Shown here in pieces: positions 62,776-64,000 of a stretch of 64,000 bases of DNA. A program made the translations under genes and the position numbers. This DNA is from Nocardioides ungokensis. GTDB lineage: Bacteria; Actinomycetota; Actinomycetes; Propionibacteriales; Nocardioidaceae. The stretch is taken from assembly GCF_013466985.1 (NCBI RefSeq), contig NZ_CP059164.1:877001-941000 (forward strand), given 5' to 3'. A model generated the notes under the pieces. That model was given only the letters and a program-made list of their open reading frames with translations. It made no database searches and was not told the DNA's origin. Position 1 is the stretch's first letter. Every line of letters begins with the position of its first letter.

Positions 62776-62789
62776 CCCGACCGGGTCAG
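62772..62789. terminator. Short hairpin between dinB and the ligase gene
   Basis: CTGACCC and GGGTCAG pair around a 4-base loop; the left arm overlaps the dinB stop. It lies in the 34-bp gap between convergent genes. Confidence 0.4.
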
Positions 62790-62809
62790 CCCCGCTGGAT
62801 CGACCCCGC

Positions 62810-63985
62810 TCAGCAGCCCAGCCCGGCGCGCAGCTCCCGGACCACCGAGTCGACGACGGCCACCAGGTCTCCGTCGGTGCGCTCGGCGACCGCGCGCTGC
62901 CGCTGGTACGACGCGCCCCGGCGCGGGATCTCGGCGACCGCGGCCAGCTCCGCGGCGCAGCCCAGCCGGTCGGCGACCGGGGCCAGGCGCTCGAGCAGGT
63001 CGGCGAGGTCCTCGGTCACCAGCCGCTCGTGGGACCGGTCGTCGAGGACCACGATGGCGTCGAGGCCGTAGCGGGCCGCGCGCCACTTGTTCTCCTGTAC
63101 GTGCCACGGCGGCATCGTGGGCAGCGCCTCCCCGGCGGCGGCCCGGGTGTCGAGGTCGACGACCAGGCACTGCATCAGCGCCACCAGGGAGGCGAGGTCG
63201 TCGAAGTCGGAGACGCCGTCGCAGATCCGGTTCTCGAGCGTGCCGAGGTGGGTCGCCGGGCGCACGTCCCACCGGATCTCGGAGAGCTCGTCGATCACCC
63301 CGGTGACCAGCTGGTCCGACGCGAACGCCTCGAACTCCGACCACCGCTCGAACTGGAACGGCAGCCCTGCGGTCGGCAGCTGCTGGAACATCAAGGCCCG
63401 GTTGGAGGCGTAGCCGGTGTCCACCCCGGCCCAGATCGGGGAGGAGGCCGAGAGCGCGAGCAGGTGGGGGTAGTGGTTGAGCAGCGAGGACAGCACCGGC
63501 ATCACCCGCTCCTGCGAGGGGAGCCCGACGTGCACGTGGACGCCCCAGATCAGCATCTGGCGTCCCCACCACTGGGTGCGGTTGATCAGCTCCTCGTAGC
63601 GGTGGCCCTCGGTCAGCTGCTGCCGGGTCCAGGAGGCGAACGGGTGCGTGCCGCCGCCGTACAGGTCGACCCCGAGCCCGTCGGCGACCGGGACCACCAC
63701 CTCCAGCGTCCGGCGCAGGTCGGCGACGGCCTCGCCGACGGTGTGGCAGACGCCGGTCACGACCTCGACGGTGTTGCGGAGCAGCTCCTTGTGCAGCCGG
63801 CCCGGCTCGGGCAGCCGAGGTCCGGCCGCCGCGAACAGATCGGCGGCAGTGTTGGCCAGGTCACGGCTCGACTTGTCGACCAGCGCGAGCTCCCACTCGA
63901 CGCCGATCGTGGGCTCGGGGGAGCCCCGGAAGTCGATGCGCCCCGACAGCGAAGCACATTCCCGCCCTGTCAGCATGGTCTCCAT
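62810..63985 (-). CDS. YbdK-type carboxylate-amine ligase (glutamate-cysteine ligase 2 family)
   Basis: 391 aa. GCS2 fold: GSPEPTIGVEWELALVD near the N-terminus with the metal-binding Glu residues, then WWGRQMLIWGVHVHVGL, LSASSPIWAGVDTGYASNRA and TLENRICDGVSDFDDL. These proteins have weak glutamate-cysteine ligase activity and are probably other carboxylate-amine ligases. Start at ATG 63985, or ATG 63976, which is in frame; the canonical homology begins at RIDFRGSP. The last 15 bases of the window hold no further gene. Confidence 0.87.
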   Translation of the reverse strand: METMLTGRECASLSGRIDFRGSPEPTIGVEWELALVDKSSRDLANTAADLFAAAGPRLPEPGRLHKELLRNTVEVVTGVCHTVGEAVADLRRTLEVVVPVADGLGVDLYGGGTHPFASWTRQQLTEGHRYEELINRTQWWGRQMLIWGVHVHVGLPSQERVMPVLSSLLNHYPHLLALSASSPIWAGVDTGYASNRALMFQQLPTAGLPFQFERWSEFEAFASDQLVTGVIDELSEIRWDVRPATHLGTLENRICDGVSDFDDLASLVALMQCLVVDLDTRAAAGEALPTMPPWHVQENKWRAARYGLDAIVVLDDRSHERLVTEDLADLLERLAPVADRLGCAAELAAVAEIPRRGASYQRQRAVAERTDGDLVAVVDSVVRELRAGLGC

Positions 63986-64000
63986 GCTGGAGGCACGTGC

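Noticed and set aside
1..64000. CRISPR arrays, tRNA or rRNA genes, insertion sequences, integrases
   Set aside because: No regularly spaced repeats, cloverleaf sequences, terminal inverted repeats or transposase motifs were seen on either strand.

Overview
The window looks like chromosomal DNA of a high-GC actinobacterium, most likely a Nocardioides-type member of the Nocardioidaceae. This is an inference. It rests on strong G/C third-position bias, frequent GTG starts, leaderless TANNNT promoters, and lineage-typical genes: a DUF222/HNH protein, a DUF6318 lipoprotein with a PKD-type partner, a WS/DGAT acyltransferase, paired acyl-CoA dehydrogenases and an actinobacterial GlgA/GlgC pair. I see no tRNA, rRNA, CRISPR array, insertion sequence, integrase or phage genes.

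Layout. 1-4.3 kb: a truncated amino acid permease, then a five-gene, translationally coupled cassette read on the minus strand: two WXG100-like proteins, a polymorphic toxin with an RNase A-like C-terminus, and two tandem CdiI-type immunity paralogues. 4.4-15.3 kb: a lipoprotein, DUF222/HNH protein, SAM methyltransferase, HD-GYP/LuxR regulator, homodimeric pyruvate-dehydrogenase-like E1, membrane protein, thermonuclease-like protein, MFS exporter and MOSC protein. 15.4-20.7 kb: a secreted protein, RlmC, two adjacent acyl-CoA dehydrogenases and a flavin monooxygenase. 20.7-26 kb: a palindrome-rich intergenic region, a His-tailed MFS exporter, and a copper operon (CsoR-type operators, CopZ, and a CopA with an unusual extracytoplasmic C-terminal extension).

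26-41.3 kb: a Tat-type sulfatase, isochorismatase-fold hydrolase, small proteins, a permuted NlpC/P60-like enzyme, a Ser/Thr kinase coupled to a lipoprotein, a CHASE3/HAMP/DHp protein without an ATPase domain, a GH30 glycosidase, a DUF4389 membrane protein, Hsp20, an alpha/beta hydrolase, a secreted protein, TspO and a DksA/TraR zinc protein. 41.4-45.4 kb: an Old Yellow Enzyme and the gluconate module gntR / gntK-gntP. 45.5-50.4 kb: an MFS exporter, a divergent glgA/glgC pair sharing a 51-bp promoter region, and a Mug-type glycosylase. 50.4-64 kb: secreted and lipid-related functions (phosphodiester glycosidase, S15-like hydrolase, DUF6318/PKD pair, metalloprotease, DNA methyltransferase, SDR, WS/DGAT), then a FUSC protein overlapping DinB, and a YbdK-type ligase.

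Data quality. About 20 of roughly 66 genes need one or more single-base shifts to read through, usually one missing base in a short G or C run, and conserved motifs resume at once in the next frame. This looks like residual assembly or base-calling error rather than mass pseudogenization. I annotate these genes full length and give the approximate position of each break.
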